Notes: generated from the letters alone by a model not told the origin. Shown: positions 11,358 to 22,249, numbered from the stretch's first letter. The stretch is DNA of 48,527 nucleotides from Candidatus Carbonibacillus altaicus (GCA_003050645.1 PEBX01000016.1:1-48527); one strand, 5' to 3'. Program-made: numbers and translations.

Positions 11358-11388
11358 TGGTATGATAAACTTTATAACACCAGGTGTT
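11358..11388 (+). promoter_or_regulatory. Extended -10 promoter with start-site dyad upstream of the HIT gene
   Basis: TGGTATGAT (TATGAT 11361-11366) is an extended -10 without a clear -35. AACACC-A-GGTGTT (11376-11388), a 6-bp inverted repeat around one base, lies where transcription should begin and could be an operator. The gap 11216-11524 otherwise holds a ~140-nt leader for the HIT gene and the minus-strand promoter region of the glycosyltransferase. Confidence 0.45.
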
Positions 11389-11485
11389 CCGGATTGATTC
11401 GTCCATTTTTTCCGTCACCGGATCCGTCATCCGAAGCTGGATAGCGGGTACCTTGACATGGAGCACCGGAAAGGCGAGCCACTGT

Positions 11486-11515
11486 TTGGAACATAGAGGA
11501 TTGGAACATAAAGGA
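11486..11515. repeat. 15-bp tandem duplication covering the HIT ribosome-binding site
   Basis: TTGGAACATAGAGGA (11486-11500) is followed at once by TTGGAACATAAAGGA (11501-11515), 14 of 15 identical. The second copy runs into the AAGGAGGGG ribosome-binding site of the next gene. Confidence 0.8.
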
Positions 11516-11524
11516 GGGGTTACG

Positions 11525-11872
11525 TTGCTCGACGAGCAGTGTATTTTTTGCAAAATCATTCGCGGGGAAATGCCTTCCAAAAAAGTTTATGAAGATGAAC
11601 ATACGTTTGCTTTTCACGATATTAACCCTATCGCGCCGGTGCACGTGTTGGTGATCCCCAAAAAACATATCCCGAATGTACTGGCGGTTGAACCGGAAGA
11701 TGAACGATATATCACGGCGATTCATCGCGCGATCAAAAAAGTTGTAGAAACCACCGGGATTGCGGAAGACGGGTTTCGCGTCATCACCAATACCAACCGT
11801 CACGGACAGCAGACGGTCTTTCACCTGCACTATCACGTGATCGGTGGTCGCCAGCTCACCTGGACGATGTAA
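11525..11872 (+). CDS. HIT-family nucleotide hydrolase (HinT-like)
   Basis: This 115-residue histidine-triad protein hydrolyses purine nucleoside phosphoramidates. It has CIFCKIIRGEMPSKKVYED at the N-terminus, INPIAPVHVLVIPKKHI in the middle and the catalytic triad HLHYHVIGG near the end. TTG 11525 is taken as start because AAGGAGGGG (11511-11519) lies 5 nt upstream and homologues begin directly before CIFCKI. An in-frame reading extends upstream to 11384 but has no family similarity. The physiological substrate is unknown. Confidence 0.88.
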   Translation: MLDEQCIFCKIIRGEMPSKKVYEDEHTFAFHDINPIAPVHVLVIPKKHIPNVLAVEPEDERYITAIHRAIKKVVETTGIAEDGFRVITNTNRHGQQTVFHLHYHVIGGRQLTWTM

Positions 11873-11919
11873 GGTATGGTTAAGTGAAGATGTCTATGCG
11901 TTGTGGATCGGTTAAATGT

Positions 11920-11992
11920 AAGGCAACATGCAATGTCAAGTTGAATTGGGTGGATAACGTTAAATTGCAAGGTTAAGTGTAAGGTTAAGATG
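11920..11992. repeat. Degenerate 12-bp tandem array upstream of lepA
   Basis: Six units beginning AA follow a 12-bp register with one extra base: AAGGCAACATGC, AATGTCAAGTTG, AATTGGGTGGAT, AACGTTAAATTG, then after one C AAGGTTAAGTGT and AAGGTTAAGATG. The last two are nearly identical; the earlier ones are strongly decayed. The array occupies most of the HIT-lepA gap, and the lepA SD (AGGGGG, about 12005-12010) follows it. Confidence 0.6.
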
Positions 11993-12017
11993 TAGCGGTT
12001 AAACAGGGGGAACATGA

Positions 12018-13838
12018 ATGGCCGACGTTCATCGCGTGCCGATTACACATATCCGTAATTTTTCCATTATTGCACACATCGATCACGGCAAATCGACGCT
12101 GGCCGATCGCCTGCTGGAAAAGACCGGGACGCTTGCCGAACGGGAGATGGAAGAGCAGGTGCTCGACCAGATGGACCTGGAGCGAGAGCGCGGCATTACG
12201 ATTAAGCTCAATACGGTTCGCTTGAACTATACTGCACAAAACGGCGAGACGTATGTCTTAAACCTCATCGATACGCCGGGGCATGTCGATTTTACGTATG
12301 AAGTATCGCGTTCGCTCGCAGCTTGTGAAGGGGCGATTCTCGTCGTCGACGCTTCACAAGGCATTGAAGCTCAGACGCTGGCAAACGTCTATCTGGCGCT
12401 GGAGCACGACCTGGAAATCGTACCGGTCATTAACAAAATCGACCTGCCGAGCGCCGAACCGGAACGGGTGCGAAAAGAAATCGAAGACATCATCGGACTG
12501 GATGCGAGCGAAGCGGTTCTTGCATCGGCCAAAGAAGGCATCGGTATTCAGGAGATCCTGGAGCAGATCGTAAAGAAAATCCCTGCGCCGAGCGGCGCTC
12601 CCGAGGCACCGTTAAAAGCGCTCATCTTTGACTCATTTTATGACAGCTATCGCGGGGTGGTCGCATACATCCGGGTGATGGAAGGGACGCTTCGCATAGG
12701 CGATGACGTGCTCATGATGGCCACCGGTAAATCGTTTACCGTTCATGAAGTCGGCGTCCTCACGCCTTATCCTAAGCAGGTAGAGGCCTTAGGGCCGGGT
12801 GAAGTCGGTTTTTTTACGGCCAGCATTAAATCGGTGCGCGATACGCAGGTCGGTGATACGGTCACGCATCGTGAGCGGCCGGCGGACAAGCCGCTTCCCG
12901 GTTATCGCAAGGCGACGCCTGTCGTCTTTGCCGGACTGTACCCGGTCGATTCCAGTGACTATAACGACCTCCGCGACGCATTGGAAAAATTAAAATTAAA
13001 CGATGCTTCGCTGTCCTTTGAACCAGAGAGTTCGAAAGCGCTGGGCTTCGGCTTTCGCTGCGGATTTTTGGGACTTTTGCATATGGAGATCATCCAGGAA
13101 CGTTTGGAGCGCGAGTTCGGCTTAAGTCTCATTACGACAGCGCCTAGCGTCGTCTACGAAGTCCGCTTAACCGACGGGACCGAGCTTAAAATCGACAACC
13201 CCTCTCTTATGCCAGAGGCGGGGAAGATTGAAGAAATTCGCGAACCGTATATCCGCGCGACGATTTTAAATCCGACCGATTATGTCGGGGCGGTCATGGA
13301 GCTTGCGCAGTCGAGGCGCGGAGAATTTCAGACGATGACTTATCTCGATCCAACACGGGTGCAGATGATCTACGATATGCCCCTCTCGGAGATCGTTTTT
13401 GACTTTTTTGACCAGCTCAAGTCGAAAACACGTGGTTATGCGTCCTTTGACTACGAACTCATCGGTTACCGCCCGTCCAAACTGGTCAAGATGGATATTC
13501 TCTTAAATGGCCAGCCGGTGGACGCCCTATCCGTCATCGTTCACCGCGACCGCGCCTATCAGCGGGGTAAAATGTTATGTGAAAAACTCCGCGATATCAT
13601 CCCGCGGCACATGTTTGAAATTCCAATACAAGCGGCGATCGGCAACAAAGTGATCGCTCGTGAGACGATTAAAGCGATGCGAAAAAACGTGCTCGCCAAA
13701 TGTTATGGCGGCGACGTAAGCCGTAAGAAGAAACTGTTAGAAAAACAAAAAGAAGGTAAGAAACGGATGAAGGTCGTGGGCTCGGTCGATATTCCACAAG
13801 AGGCGTTTATGGCGGTGCTCAAAGTCGATGAATCCTAA
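12018..13838 (+). CDS. lepA: Elongation factor 4 (LepA), ribosome back-translocase GTPase
   Basis: This 606-residue translational GTPase acts on stalled or mistranslocated ribosomes. The P-loop is [16 protein letters not shown], switch II is [16 protein letters not shown], and the guanine motif is NKIDL. An EF-Tu-like domain 2, the two EF-G-like domains and the LepA-specific C-terminal domain (ending around [21 protein letters not shown]) fill the usual length. ATG 12018 agrees with the family start ([19 protein letters not shown]). It overlaps hemW by 11 nt, the standard Firmicutes order. Confidence 0.96.
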   Translation: MADVHRVPITHIRNFSIIAHIDHGKSTLADRLLEKTGTLAEREMEEQVLDQMDLERERGITIKLNTVRLNYTAQNGETYVLNLIDTPGHVDFTYEVSRSLAACEGAILVVDASQGIEAQTLANVYLALEHDLEIVPVINKIDLPSAEPERVRKEIEDIIGLDASEAVLASAKEGIGIQEILEQIVKKIPAPSGAPEAPLKALIFDSFYDSYRGVVAYIRVMEGTLRIGDDVLMMATGKSFTVHEVGVLTPYPKQVEALGPGEVGFFTASIKSVRDTQVGDTVTHRERPADKPLPGYRKATPVVFAGLYPVDSSDYNDLRDALEKLKLNDASLSFEPESSKALGFGFRCGFLGLLHMEIIQERLEREFGLSLITTAPSVVYEVRLTDGTELKIDNPSLMPEAGKIEEIREPYIRATILNPTDYVGAVMELAQSRRGEFQTMTYLDPTRVQMIYDMPLSEIVFDFFDQLKSKTRGYASFDYELIGYRPSKLVKMDILLNGQPVDALSVIVHRDRAYQRGKMLCEKLRDIIPRHMFEIPIQAAIGNKVIARETIKAMRKNVLAKCYGGDVSRKKKLLEKQKEGKKRMKVVGSVDIPQEAFMAVLKVDES

Positions 13839-15117
13839 TAGACAATCGGATACGCAACCGGCATCACATGCACTGTACACTGCCCGATCCACCATGGGGG
13901 CTGATTCCCGCTCTGCGCGTTTCATCTCCGGATCGCACTTCAGATCGGTATATCATACACCGCGCCATGTCTACGTACACGTGCCGTTTTGTCGGTCGCG
14001 CTGTGCATACTGTGATTTTAGCATCCACGCCGGGCGGCGTGACCCTTGGGAAGAACGATACATGAAGGCGCTTAAAAAGGAGCTTATGCTGTGGCAACGT
14101 GCCCCTTTTTTCCCTTTACCGCCTTTAGAGACGCTTTATATCGGCGGTGGAACGCCGACAGAACTGAGTGCGGAGCGTCTCGCCGATTTTTTTTCGTTGC
14201 TTCGAGCGACGTTCGGTCCGTTGGATGCGATCTCCGAAGTGACGATCGAAGCCAATCCAGAGACCGTTACGGAAGATCTGCTTTCATATTTACGCACCAC
14301 CGGTGTCAATCGCCTGAGTCTCGGCGTGCAGACGTTCGATGATCGGTTGCTTAAGCGACTGGGGCGCATTCATGACGCCGCGCGTGCCTCCGATGCCGTG
14401 CATATGGCCGCACGTGCCGGGTTTTCCCGCATCAGCATCGACCTCATGTTCGGCCTACCGGAACAGACGATGGCCGACGTCGAGCGTGATCTTTTGATGG
14501 CGACACAACTTCCGATCGATCATCTTTCATATTATAATCTGCAGATCGAACCTCTGACCCGGCTCGGTCGGGATGTGCACCGGGGGACAGTGCGCCCCGT
14601 AGATGAAGAGGAAGAAGCGGAGATGTACGAACGGATCATCGAGTTTCTCGCGCACCATGAATTTTACCAGTATGAGCTTTCGAACTTTGCGCATCCAGGT
14701 GGTATCTCGCAGCATAATCTCGCCTACTGGACAGGGCGCAGTTACTTGGGTCTTGGACCAAGTGCGCACGGTTTTGTATCAGGCATGCGCTATGCCAACA
14801 TCGCATCTCTCCCGCGGTACGTGGTCGCGGGCGAACATGCAGAGCGTGTGGAAGATTTTTATGCCACAAAACGTGTGCTTTCTGAGACGGAGATGATCGA
14901 AGAATTTCTCTTTCTCGGGTTGCGCCTCACCGAAGGGGTGCGGCGCGATCGATTTCAGGAACGGTTCGGACGTTCCCTTGAAGACGTATATGGGGATCTT
15001 TTGTCGCGCCTCGCCGCCCGGAGTCTCCTCATCTACGATGACACGGGTATACGTTTGCCAAAAGACGTTTATTTTATCAGTAATGAAGTGATGCAGTCTT
15101 TTTTATTGACGGTATAA
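13828..15117 (+). CDS. hemW: Heme chaperone HemW (radical SAM, HemN-like)
   Basis: This 429-residue protein transfers heme to partner proteins. It is often mis-annotated as coproporphyrinogen III oxidase. The radical-SAM cluster motif is [10 protein letters not shown] (CxxxCxxC followed by DF, without the extra cysteine of true HemN). SAM-site motifs include [11 protein letters not shown] and [11 protein letters not shown], and the C-terminal HemW domain is intact. The conserved core begins at HVYVHVPFC, residue ~48, so the annotated start gives a long, unconserved N-terminus. ATG 13828 overlaps lepA with a weak SD, and a later start such as ATG 13894 is possible. Confidence 0.9.
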   Translation: MNPNRQSDTQPASHALYTARSTMGADSRSARFISGSHFRSVYHTPRHVYVHVPFCRSRCAYCDFSIHAGRRDPWEERYMKALKKELMLWQRAPFFPLPPLETLYIGGGTPTELSAERLADFFSLLRATFGPLDAISEVTIEANPETVTEDLLSYLRTTGVNRLSLGVQTFDDRLLKRLGRIHDAARASDAVHMAARAGFSRISIDLMFGLPEQTMADVERDLLMATQLPIDHLSYYNLQIEPLTRLGRDVHRGTVRPVDEEEEAEMYERIIEFLAHHEFYQYELSNFAHPGGISQHNLAYWTGRSYLGLGPSAHGFVSGMRYANIASLPRYVVAGEHAERVEDFYATKRVLSETEMIEEFLFLGLRLTEGVRRDRFQERFGRSLEDVYGDLLSRLAARSLLIYDDTGIRLPKDVYFISNEVMQSFLLTV

Positions 15118-15337
15118 ACATACGGTGAACATACGTGAGGCGCCCTTGTTTGATCATGGTGTGGTATACTCCGTCATGGCTGTACATGCAATGCGCATCA
15201 ACATACGTGATGCAACCTTCAAGCGTATGATGGGATCACTTGTAACGAATGCATCTTTTCAAATGGTGCGACCAAAATCATCAAGGAAAATGGCGGCAAA
15301 AACGATGGGCATGCGAACATAACACGGTACGGTAACA

Positions 15338-15367
15338 TTGACAAAAGAAGTCATTGTCTGGTACATT
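15338..15367 (+). promoter_or_regulatory. SigA-type promoter of the hrcA operon
   Basis: TTGACA (15338-15343) and TACATT (15362-15367) are separated by 18 nt. The predicted start falls at about 15375, right at the edge of the CIRCE operator, which is the arrangement by which HrcA blocks initiation. The rest of the hemW-hrcA gap (15118-15337) shows no gene I can support. Confidence 0.75.
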
Positions 15368-15376
15368 ATGTTTAGC

Positions 15377-15403
15377 TTAGCACTCAGTGCACGAGAGTGC
15401 TAA
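15377..15403 (+). promoter_or_regulatory. CIRCE operator (HrcA binding site)
   Basis: TTAGCACTC, nine bases, GAGTGCTAA: a perfect match to the CIRCE consensus with 9-bp arms. It lies between the promoter and the hrcA start codon and makes hrcA-grpE-dnaK-dnaJ self-regulated by HrcA and heat-inducible. I see no second CIRCE inside the operon. Confidence 0.98.
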
Positions 15404-15419
15404 CAGGGAGGTGCGCGCG

Positions 15420-16433
15420 ATGCTGACAGAACGGCAGCGGGCGATTCTCCAGGCGGTGGTGGAAAACTATATCCGTTATGCCGAACCGGTCGGTTCACGA
15501 ACCATCGCGAAAACTTCCGGCATGAACTACAGTGCAGCAACGATACGCAATGAGATGGCCGATCTGGAAGAGATGGGTTATCTCGAACAGCCGCATACGT
15601 CTGCAGGACGGATTCCTTCGGAAAAAGGCTACCGATATTACGTGGACCATTTGCTGACCTTTGAAGAAACAACGGATCAGTTTCTGGAAAATCTGCGTTC
15701 TCGTTTTCATCGTCGTTTTGTCGAACTCGATGACGCGTTAAGGCATGCCGCCGCACTTCTTTCCGACCTCAGCCATTATACCGTGGTCGCTTTGGGGCCG
15801 GAAATCGTGCAGGCGCGTCTACGTAAACTGGACTTTATTTCACTCGATGAAGACCGCGTGGTGGCCATTCTTGTTACGGACTCCGGGCGTGTGGAACATC
15901 GCACGCTTAATTTGCCGGAAGGTCTTACTTACGAATCGCTACGCGAACTCACAGAACGGCTTAACCGAAAGCTTTCGGGCACGACGATTGCCGCCCTGGG
16001 GCAGGCGATTTATCAAGAGCTGGCCCGGGTGATGGAAGAACATCGCCAGGCTTACGTCGAACTTACACACTTTGTTCAGGAAATGGTCGCGCCAAAGACG
16101 GAAGAAAACCTCATTATTGATGGCAAACTGCAAATATTATCGCAACCCGAGTTCCGAGATGTTGAAAAAATGCGTGCGCTGCTTCACCTATTTGAGGAGC
16201 CGGAACTTCTTTCGCATGTTCTTCGGCAGGCGGAGCGCGGGATCACGGTAAAAATTGGTGCCGAGCATGAACTGCCTGAGCTCACACCTTTATCCCTGGT
16301 CACCGGTCAGTATGACCTCGGGCAGGAGCAAATGACCATTGCGATCATCGGTCCGACGCGCATGGACTATGCGCGCGCCATCGGTCTTTTGCATGCTGTC
16401 TTTGTGCTTTTCAAATCGCTCAAAGAAACATGA
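15420..16433 (+). CDS. hrcA: Heat-inducible transcription repressor HrcA
   Basis: This 337-residue repressor of class I heat-shock genes binds CIRCE. The N-terminal winged-helix domain starts MLTERQRAILQAVVENYI and contains AEPVGSRTIAK and SAATIRNEMADLEEMGYLEQPHTSAGR (DNA-binding region, in parts). The GAF-like and dimerisation domains follow. GGGAGG at about 15406-15411 fixes ATG 15420; the in-frame GTG 15387 lies within the operator and is not used. The product controls the genes that follow it. Confidence 0.95.
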   Translation: MLTERQRAILQAVVENYIRYAEPVGSRTIAKTSGMNYSAATIRNEMADLEEMGYLEQPHTSAGRIPSEKGYRYYVDHLLTFEETTDQFLENLRSRFHRRFVELDDALRHAAALLSDLSHYTVVALGPEIVQARLRKLDFISLDEDRVVAILVTDSGRVEHRTLNLPEGLTYESLRELTERLNRKLSGTTIAALGQAIYQELARVMEEHRQAYVELTHFVQEMVAPKTEENLIIDGKLQILSQPEFRDVEKMRALLHLFEEPELLSHVLRQAERGITVKIGAEHELPELTPLSLVTGQYDLGQEQMTIAIIGPTRMDYARAIGLLHAVFVLFKSLKET

Positions 16434-16505
16434 ATACGCTTTTAAAAACCTGATGTCCCCATGAAACATATGATGGCTGGGACGACGTCTGGTGAGGTGG
16501 CTAAG

Positions 16506-17222
16506 GTGAAAGAAGAGGAAAAAGATGAAATGACGCAGAAAGAGGCGAGACCGATCAACGAGACACATAAACAACACGCGGGGGAAGAAGTGTTGCAGGA
16601 TGAGTTGTTGCAGGAAGAACAAGAAATGTTACAAGAAGAAATGTTGAAAGAACAATCGGTAGAAGAAAAAATGTCGCCGGATCAGGCGCAGCATGGTGAA
16701 CCAAAGGCGCATGAACATGAAGCTGGAGAGAAGGAGGCGCAGGCGGGTGATGCGATCTCCCCCTGTCAGGCGCTGGAAAAGACGGTCGAGCGCCTGAAGG
16801 AAGAGCTGGCGCAAGAACGGGAGCGAACGCTTAGAGCGCTCGCCGATCATGAAAATTATCGCCGTCGGATGCAGCGTGAACTGGATAATGCGGCGCGTTA
16901 CGGGGTGCGGCCGCTTGCCGAAAAATTGCTTCCGGCCATTGATAATTTTGAGCGTGCACTTCTAAGCGGTGCAGATAAAGAAGATGCGTTTTATCAGGGA
17001 GTGGCCATGATCCACCGGCAGCTCGTCGAGGCTCTAGAGGCGTCGGGCATTACTGAAATCGCGGAAATACACGTTCCCTTCGATCCATCTGTGCATCAGG
17101 CAGTAGGGATGGTCGAAGGCGCATCGCCTGAGCGGAGCGGTCAGGTCGCTGAAGTCCTGCAAAAAGGCTATCTTTTGCATGATCGTCTCATTCGTCCGGC
17201 CATGGTCAAAGTCTATGCATAA
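16506..17222 (+). CDS. grpE: Nucleotide exchange factor GrpE with long acidic N-terminus
   Basis: This protein promotes ADP release from DnaK. The family part covers about the last 150 residues: a coiled coil ([20 protein letters not shown]), [24 protein letters not shown] and the C-terminal beta domain [15 protein letters not shown]...[14 protein letters not shown]. Before it lie about 90 residues of glutamate- and glutamine-rich sequence with repeated LLQEE/MLQEE-type heptads. GTG 16506 is preferred because GAGGTGG (16494-16500) sits before it. ATG 16461 is in frame but lacks an SD. The N-terminus is longer and more acidic than in most Bacilli. Confidence 0.92.
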   Translation: MKEEEKDEMTQKEARPINETHKQHAGEEVLQDELLQEEQEMLQEEMLKEQSVEEKMSPDQAQHGEPKAHEHEAGEKEAQAGDAISPCQALEKTVERLKEELAQERERTLRALADHENYRRRMQRELDNAARYGVRPLAEKLLPAIDNFERALLSGADKEDAFYQGVAMIHRQLVEALEASGITEIAEIHVPFDPSVHQAVGMVEGASPERSGQVAEVLQKGYLLHDRLIRPAMVKVYA

Positions 17223-17236
17223 GGAGGAACATCATT

Positions 17237-19087
17237 ATGGGAAAAGTCATCGGAATTGATTTAGGTACAACGAACTCTGTCGTCGCAGTTTTGGAAGGTG
17301 GCGAACCGATTGTTATTCCGACACCGGAAGGAAGCCGTATCACACCATCTGTTGTCGCTTTTAAACCAGACGGGGAGCGTCTGATCGGTGAGCCAGCGAA
17401 AAGACAGGCTATCACCAATCCCCAGCGCACCATTATGTCCATCAAACGGCACATGGGCAGCGATTATAAAGTAACGATCGATGATAAATCGTATACACCG
17501 CAACAAATCTCGGCCATGATTTTGCAAAAACTGAAAAGCGATGCCGAAGCGTATCTCGGCGAAGAGGTCACGCAGGCCGTCATCACTGTCCCGGCTTACT
17601 TTAACGACGCGCAACGTCAGGCGACGAAAGATGCCGGGAAGATCGCCGGACTCGAAGTACTCCGCATTATCAACGAGCCGACAGCGGCATCTTTGGCCTA
17701 CGGTCTCGACAAAGAAGGCGATCAAACGATACTCGTCTTTGACCTCGGCGGTGGTACGTTTGACGTCTCTATTCTGGAGCTCGGCGGCGGCGTATTTGAA
17801 GTCAAAGCGACGAGTGGGGATAACCATTTAGGCGGCGATGATTTTGACCAGGCGATCATCGATTATCTCGTCGCCACGTTTAAAGCGGAACAGGGCATTG
17901 ACCTTTCCAAGGATCCAATGGCCATGCAACGCTTGAAAGAAGCCTCTGAAAAAGCAAAAAAAGATCTCTCCGGTGTCCTTTCCACGACGATCTCTTTACC
18001 GTTTATTACGGCCGATGCGAGCGGGCCCAAGCACTTAGAGATGACGCTTACACGCGCCAAATTTGAAGAACTAACCGCGCATCTCGTGGAAAGAACGATG
18101 GGGCCGACGCGCCGCGCTTTAGAAGATGCCGGGCTTTCTGCGAGCCAGATCGATAAAGTGATCCTCGTCGGTGGTTCGACGCGTATTCCGGCCGTCCAGG
18201 AAGCGATCAAAAAACTGATCGGTAAAGAACCGTTTAAAGGAGTCAACCCCGATGAAGTGGTGGCACTCGGTGCTGCGATCCAGGCCGGAGTCCTCTCCGG
18301 TGAAGTGAAAGACGTCGTCCTGCTGGATGTGACGCCGCTTTCTCTGGGGATTGAAACGTTGGGTGGTGTGTTTACCAAACTCATCGAACGTAACACGACG
18401 ATCCCGACGAGCAAGTCGCAAATTTTCTCCACCGCGGCTGACAACCAAACATCGGTCGAAATTCACGTGCTGCAGGGTGAACGGCCGATGGCCAAGGACA
18501 ACAAGACGCTCGGTCGCTTTATCCTCTCCGATATACCTCCAGCGCCGCGCGGTGTGCCACAAATCGAAGTGAAATTCGATATCGACGCCAACGGGATCGT
18601 ACACGTCTCGGCCAAAGACCTCGGTACCGGTAGAGAACAGCGTATCACCATCACCGGAACGTCCGGCTTGAGCGATGAAGAGATCGAACGGATGATTAAA
18701 GAGGCGGAAGCGCATGCTGAAGAAGACCGCAAGCGTCAAGAACGCGTGGAACTCAAAAACGAAGCGGACCAGCTCATCTACACGACAGAAAAAACATTAA
18801 AAGATCTCGGCGATAAAGTCGATGCCGCGGACAAAGAAAAAGCTGAAGCAGCGATGAAAGAATTGCGTGAGGCGCTGGAGAAAGATGACGCAGGTCAGAT
18901 TCGTTTCAAAAAAGACGCGCTCATGACGATCGTGCAGGGGCTTTCCACCAAGCTTTATGAAGAGGCTGCGAAGGCCGCGCAGGCCGCTCAGCAAGGCGAA
19001 GCAAATACAGGGGATACCGGATCCAAAAAGGACGAAAACGTCGTCGACGCACAGTATGAAGAAGTCAAAGAAGATAAGACAAAGTAG
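17237..19087 (+). CDS. dnaK: Molecular chaperone DnaK (Hsp70)
   Basis: This 616-residue chaperone has the ATPase-domain signatures [32 protein letters not shown] and [14 protein letters not shown], the linker [19 protein letters not shown] and a substrate-binding domain with helical lid. The tail ends in an acidic, lysine-rich stretch. It has the shortened Gram-positive form, without the proteobacterial insertion near residue 80. AAGGAGG at 17221-17227 overlaps the grpE stop codon and leads to ATG 17237. Confidence 0.97.
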   Translation: MGKVIGIDLGTTNSVVAVLEGGEPIVIPTPEGSRITPSVVAFKPDGERLIGEPAKRQAITNPQRTIMSIKRHMGSDYKVTIDDKSYTPQQISAMILQKLKSDAEAYLGEEVTQAVITVPAYFNDAQRQATKDAGKIAGLEVLRIINEPTAASLAYGLDKEGDQTILVFDLGGGTFDVSILELGGGVFEVKATSGDNHLGGDDFDQAIIDYLVATFKAEQGIDLSKDPMAMQRLKEASEKAKKDLSGVLSTTISLPFITADASGPKHLEMTLTRAKFEELTAHLVERTMGPTRRALEDAGLSASQIDKVILVGGSTRIPAVQEAIKKLIGKEPFKGVNPDEVVALGAAIQAGVLSGEVKDVVLLDVTPLSLGIETLGGVFTKLIERNTTIPTSKSQIFSTAADNQTSVEIHVLQGERPMAKDNKTLGRFILSDIPPAPRGVPQIEVKFDIDANGIVHVSAKDLGTGREQRITITGTSGLSDEEIERMIKEAEAHAEEDRKRQERVELKNEADQLIYTTEKTLKDLGDKVDAADKEKAEAAMKELREALEKDDAGQIRFKKDALMTIVQGLSTKLYEEAAKAAQAAQQGEANTGDTGSKKDENVVDAQYEEVKEDKTK

Positions 19088-19148
19088 AGGTCGTTCAAAC
19101 CGTAAAACTCGCACAAACCGCCATCGACCGCGAAAGATAAAGTCGGTT

Positions 19149-19179
19149 GAAGCTAGCGCGCTGTATTGCGCCTAGCTTC
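19149..19179 (+). other. Stable hairpin between dnaK and dnaJ
   Basis: GAAGCTAG (19149-19156) pairs with CTAGCTTC (19172-19179), with an inner GCGC/GCGC stem and one bulged C, loop TGTATT. No clean T run follows, so this is more likely an mRNA processing or stability element or partial attenuator setting the DnaK:DnaJ ratio than a full terminator. Confidence 0.65.
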
Positions 19180-19207
19180 TCCTGTTTTGGGACTAGGGGT
19201 GTTTTCG

Positions 19208-20371
19208 ATGAAAAGGGATTATTATGAGGTGCTCGGCGTAAGCCGCAATGCATCGGAGGATGAGATTAAAAAGGCGTATCGTAAGCTCGCCCGGCAGTAT
19301 CATCCGGACGTCAATAAAGAACCGGATGCCGAGGCCAAATTTAAAGAGATCGGAGAAGCCTACAGCGTCTTATCAGACCCGGAAAAGCGTGCAGCCTATG
19401 ATCGTTTCGGGCACGCCGGAGTCGATCCGTCGTCCGCTGCTGGCGCCGGTGGTGGTGCCGGTGGTTTCGGTGGCGGTTTTGGTGGTGCTGATTTTGGCGG
19501 GCTGGATGATCTTTTCGATATGTTTTTCGGAGGTGGCACGCGCAGCGGGCGGCGCGCTGCGCGGAAAGGGGCGGATTTGCAGTATACGCTCACCCTTGAC
19601 TTCGAAGACGCATATTTCGGTAAAACCGTGGAGATTACCATTCCAAAGGAAGAAGTATGCGACACATGCGGCGGGACAGGAGCCAAACCGGGTACACAGC
19701 CCAGGACGTGTCCGACCTGTGGTGGGCGTGGTCAGGTGGAGTACGTCCAGAAAACACCGCTCGGCCACTTTGCGACGCGTACGACGTGTCAAACGTGCGG
19801 GGGAACGGGTCAGGTTATTGATACGCCGTGTTCGACCTGTCATGGCACAGGACGGGTGAAACGTGAAAAGAAAATCGATGTGAAAGTCCCGCCCGGCGTT
19901 CATGAAGATACCCAGCTTCGTATCAGCGGGGAAGGCGAACCCGGTGAACGCGGTGGACCGCCGGGGGATCTGTATATCGTCTTTCGAATTCGACCGCATC
20001 GTTTGTTCCGCCGTGAAGGGGATGATCTCCTGCTCGATCAGACCATTAACTTTGCGCAGGCAGCACTCGGTACGACGATTGAAGTGCCGACGATGGAAGG
20101 GAAAGTCGCGCTAAAAATATCACCTGGTACTAAACCGGGGACGATTTTCCGCCTGCGAGGGAAAGGGTTTCCCCGCCTTCAAGGTCGTGGACACGGTGAT
20201 CTTCATGTGCGGGTGACGATCGATGTGCCGACGGAACTCACTGAAAAACAAAAAGCGTTGCTCCGTGAACTGTTCAACTTAGAAGAGGACGCGAAACCGG
20301 CTCAGGCCGAAGTGCATCACGAAGAAGGATTTTTCGATAAAGTCAAACGGGCATTTCGCGGTGAGACGTGA
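19208..20371 (+). CDS. dnaJ: Chaperone DnaJ (Hsp40, type I)
   Basis: This 387-residue co-chaperone stimulates DnaK ATPase. The J domain has HPD at 32-34. A Gly/Phe-rich segment (about 80-115) follows, then the zinc domain with four CxxCxGxG repeats ([32 protein letters not shown]), and the C-terminal substrate domains. ATG 19208 is chosen over an in-frame start at 19166 because the J domain begins at [10 protein letters not shown] and AGGGGTG (about 19194-19200) precedes it. It is the distal chaperone gene of the HrcA operon. Confidence 0.96.
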   Translation: MKRDYYEVLGVSRNASEDEIKKAYRKLARQYHPDVNKEPDAEAKFKEIGEAYSVLSDPEKRAAYDRFGHAGVDPSSAAGAGGGAGGFGGGFGGADFGGLDDLFDMFFGGGTRSGRRAARKGADLQYTLTLDFEDAYFGKTVEITIPKEEVCDTCGGTGAKPGTQPRTCPTCGGRGQVEYVQKTPLGHFATRTTCQTCGGTGQVIDTPCSTCHGTGRVKREKKIDVKVPPGVHEDTQLRISGEGEPGERGGPPGDLYIVFRIRPHRLFRREGDDLLLDQTINFAQAALGTTIEVPTMEGKVALKISPGTKPGTIFRLRGKGFPRLQGRGHGDLHVRVTIDVPTELTEKQKALLRELFNLEEDAKPAQAEVHHEEGFFDKVKRAFRGET

Positions 20372-20386
20372 ACAGGAGGAGGTCTT

Positions 20387-21376
20387 ATGGGGCGAGCGCA
20401 CAGTATGTGGCAAGAACAGATCTTAGATGTCTGTACTTCAGGCGGCGCAGATGAGGAAGCACTCCTCCTGGAGATTATCACGGCGCTCTTCAGTGAACGG
20501 GGCATAAACGGTTGGGAAGCCGAACGTGCGACAGATCGGGCGAGGTACTGGCAAACCCCTTACGGAGAAGAAGCGTATATCGTGCACGATACTTTCCCTG
20601 AGGAAGGCGTGCGCGTCCGATGGTATCGTGCGCTTTCTTCGAAACCGGATGATCCACGTGCTCTCATAGAAGAACTATCGCAGCGCCTCAAAGCAGCAGG
20701 ACTTACGGTTAAAACGCTCAATCTTAGCACACGTCTTATTCATGAAGAAGACTGGGCCCACGCCTGGAAAGCGTATTATCATCCGGTGCCGATCGGGAAA
20801 TGTTTCCTTGTCGTACCTGCTTGGGAACATGTACCGCCGGAGATAGAAAAAGGGCGGCACGTCGTACGGCTCGAACCGGGAATGGCCTTTGGAACCGGCA
20901 CACATGCTTCCACCGTCCTCTCGCTTCTGGCGCTCGAGCGTTACTTGAAGCAGGAGGACGATGTCCTTGATGTGGGGACCGGGACGGGGATTCTGGCGAT
21001 TGCAGCGGCCAAAGTGACGAAAGGCCGTGTCGTGGCGACGGATCTCGACCCGGTAGCCATACGCTCTGCAGCATATAATCTTGCCTTAAATGGATTAGCA
21101 GCGCGTGTTCATCTGCTGGAAGGCGATCTTTTGCAGGCGCTCCCATCGGAGGCAAACCCCTTTGATCTCATCATCGCCAACATCTTACCGGATGTGCTCT
21201 GCCAAATGATACCGGATCTTCATCCATTCATGAAAGCACACGCGACGCTCATTGTATCGGGCATTGTCACGTCGCGCTTATCTTTGATAGAAGACACACT
21301 CAAAGCACACCGGTTTCAAACGATCGACCGGCTCTATCAAGAAGATTGGGTTGCGGTTGTTGCACAAAAGGACTGA
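20387..21376 (+). CDS. prmA: Ribosomal protein L11 methyltransferase
   Basis: This 329-residue SAM-dependent enzyme trimethylates ribosomal protein L11. SAM motifs are VLDVGTGTGILAIAAAK and VVATDLDPVAIRSAAYN; NPFDLIIANIL is the catalytic-region motif. The N-terminal L11-recognition domain includes EEDWAHAWKAYYHPVPIG. Family core and length are normal. GGAGGAGG at about 20374-20381 supports ATG 20387. The dnaJ-prmA-rsmE order is conserved in Bacilli. Confidence 0.93.
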   Translation: MGRAHSMWQEQILDVCTSGGADEEALLLEIITALFSERGINGWEAERATDRARYWQTPYGEEAYIVHDTFPEEGVRVRWYRALSSKPDDPRALIEELSQRLKAAGLTVKTLNLSTRLIHEEDWAHAWKAYYHPVPIGKCFLVVPAWEHVPPEIEKGRHVVRLEPGMAFGTGTHASTVLSLLALERYLKQEDDVLDVGTGTGILAIAAAKVTKGRVVATDLDPVAIRSAAYNLALNGLAARVHLLEGDLLQALPSEANPFDLIIANILPDVLCQMIPDLHPFMKAHATLIVSGIVTSRLSLIEDTLKAHRFQTIDRLYQEDWVAVVAQKD

Positions 21377-21463
21377 TCAAAACGACTGATCAGTCAGACG
21401 ATTTGAACGTGAGCGATCGTACGCCTTCGTACGCACGACACATGAGAAAGAAAGGGATCGACT

Positions 21464-22249
21464 GTGCAGCAATACTGGGTGCCTCGAGTAGACTGGCAGA
21501 ACGAGCGAGTGATCATCCGCGCCGCCGACGCGCATCATATCCTGCATGTGATGCGGCGAAAGGTCGGTGATAGGGTGCGCGTCTTTGATGGTCGAGGACG
21601 AATGGCGGAAGTGGAGCTCACAGATATTCATGGACAGACCGTGATCGGCAGCATCATCCGCGAAGAGAGGCAGACGGTGCGTCACCGCTGGGTGATCTGC
21701 CCGGCGCTTTTAAAAGGCGAAAAGATGGACTGGTTGATGCAAAAAAGTACAGAGCTCGGTGCGACTGATATTTATCCTCTGTCGACCGAGCATGCCGTTG
21801 TGCGCTTATCAGCGGATAAGGAAGCCACTCGTCGCGCACGTTTTCAGAAGATCGTCAAGGAAGCAGCGGAGCAAAGCGCGCGCTGGTGGTTACCGGAGGT
21901 CTATCCGCTTTACACGCCGGGAGAATGGCTGGATGAGGTCTGGCCGGAGCTTCATACCGCAGGTGGGGTGCTGATGGTCGCAGCGAGTTCCCAGGACGCC
22001 GAGCATATCGGTATACGCCCGCGCCCGCTTGCAGCGTTTATCACCGAACTAAAGTCCGAGCGCCCATACATTGTGTGCGTCGGTCCGGAAGGAGGATTTT
22101 CGGCGCGGGAGATGACGCTTTTTCACGCGCGCGGTGCTCAGATGATCGCGCTCGGCCGGCGGCCACTTCGCGCGGAGACGGCGACACTTGCCGTCCTTTC
22201 GTATTTTTTAATGCTAACCGGAATGAGCGAGGCTAATGAAGCAGAGTGA
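21464..22249 (+). CDS. rsmE: 16S rRNA (uracil1498-N3)-methyltransferase
   Basis: This 261-residue SPOUT enzyme methylates U1498 of 16S rRNA. The N-terminal PUA-like domain contains HHILHVMRRKVGDRVRVFDG. The SPOUT knot shows PALLKGEKMDWLMQKSTELG, VGPEGGFSAREM and LGRRPLRAETATLAVLSYF. The start is GTG 21464. The usual mtaB neighbour does not follow; instead a 359-nt repeat-rich gap comes next. Confidence 0.93.
   Translation: MQQYWVPRVDWQNERVIIRAADAHHILHVMRRKVGDRVRVFDGRGRMAEVELTDIHGQTVIGSIIREERQTVRHRWVICPALLKGEKMDWLMQKSTELGATDIYPLSTEHAVVRLSADKEATRRARFQKIVKEAAEQSARWWLPEVYPLYTPGEWLDEVWPELHTAGGVLMVAASSQDAEHIGIRPRPLAAFITELKSERPYIVCVGPEGGFSAREMTLFHARGAQMIALGRRPLRAETATLAVLSYFLMLTGMSEANEAE

Noticed and set aside
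15125-15322. 65-codon frame between hemW and hrcA
   Set aside because: No SD, no family similarity, and it runs into the heat-shock promoter region.
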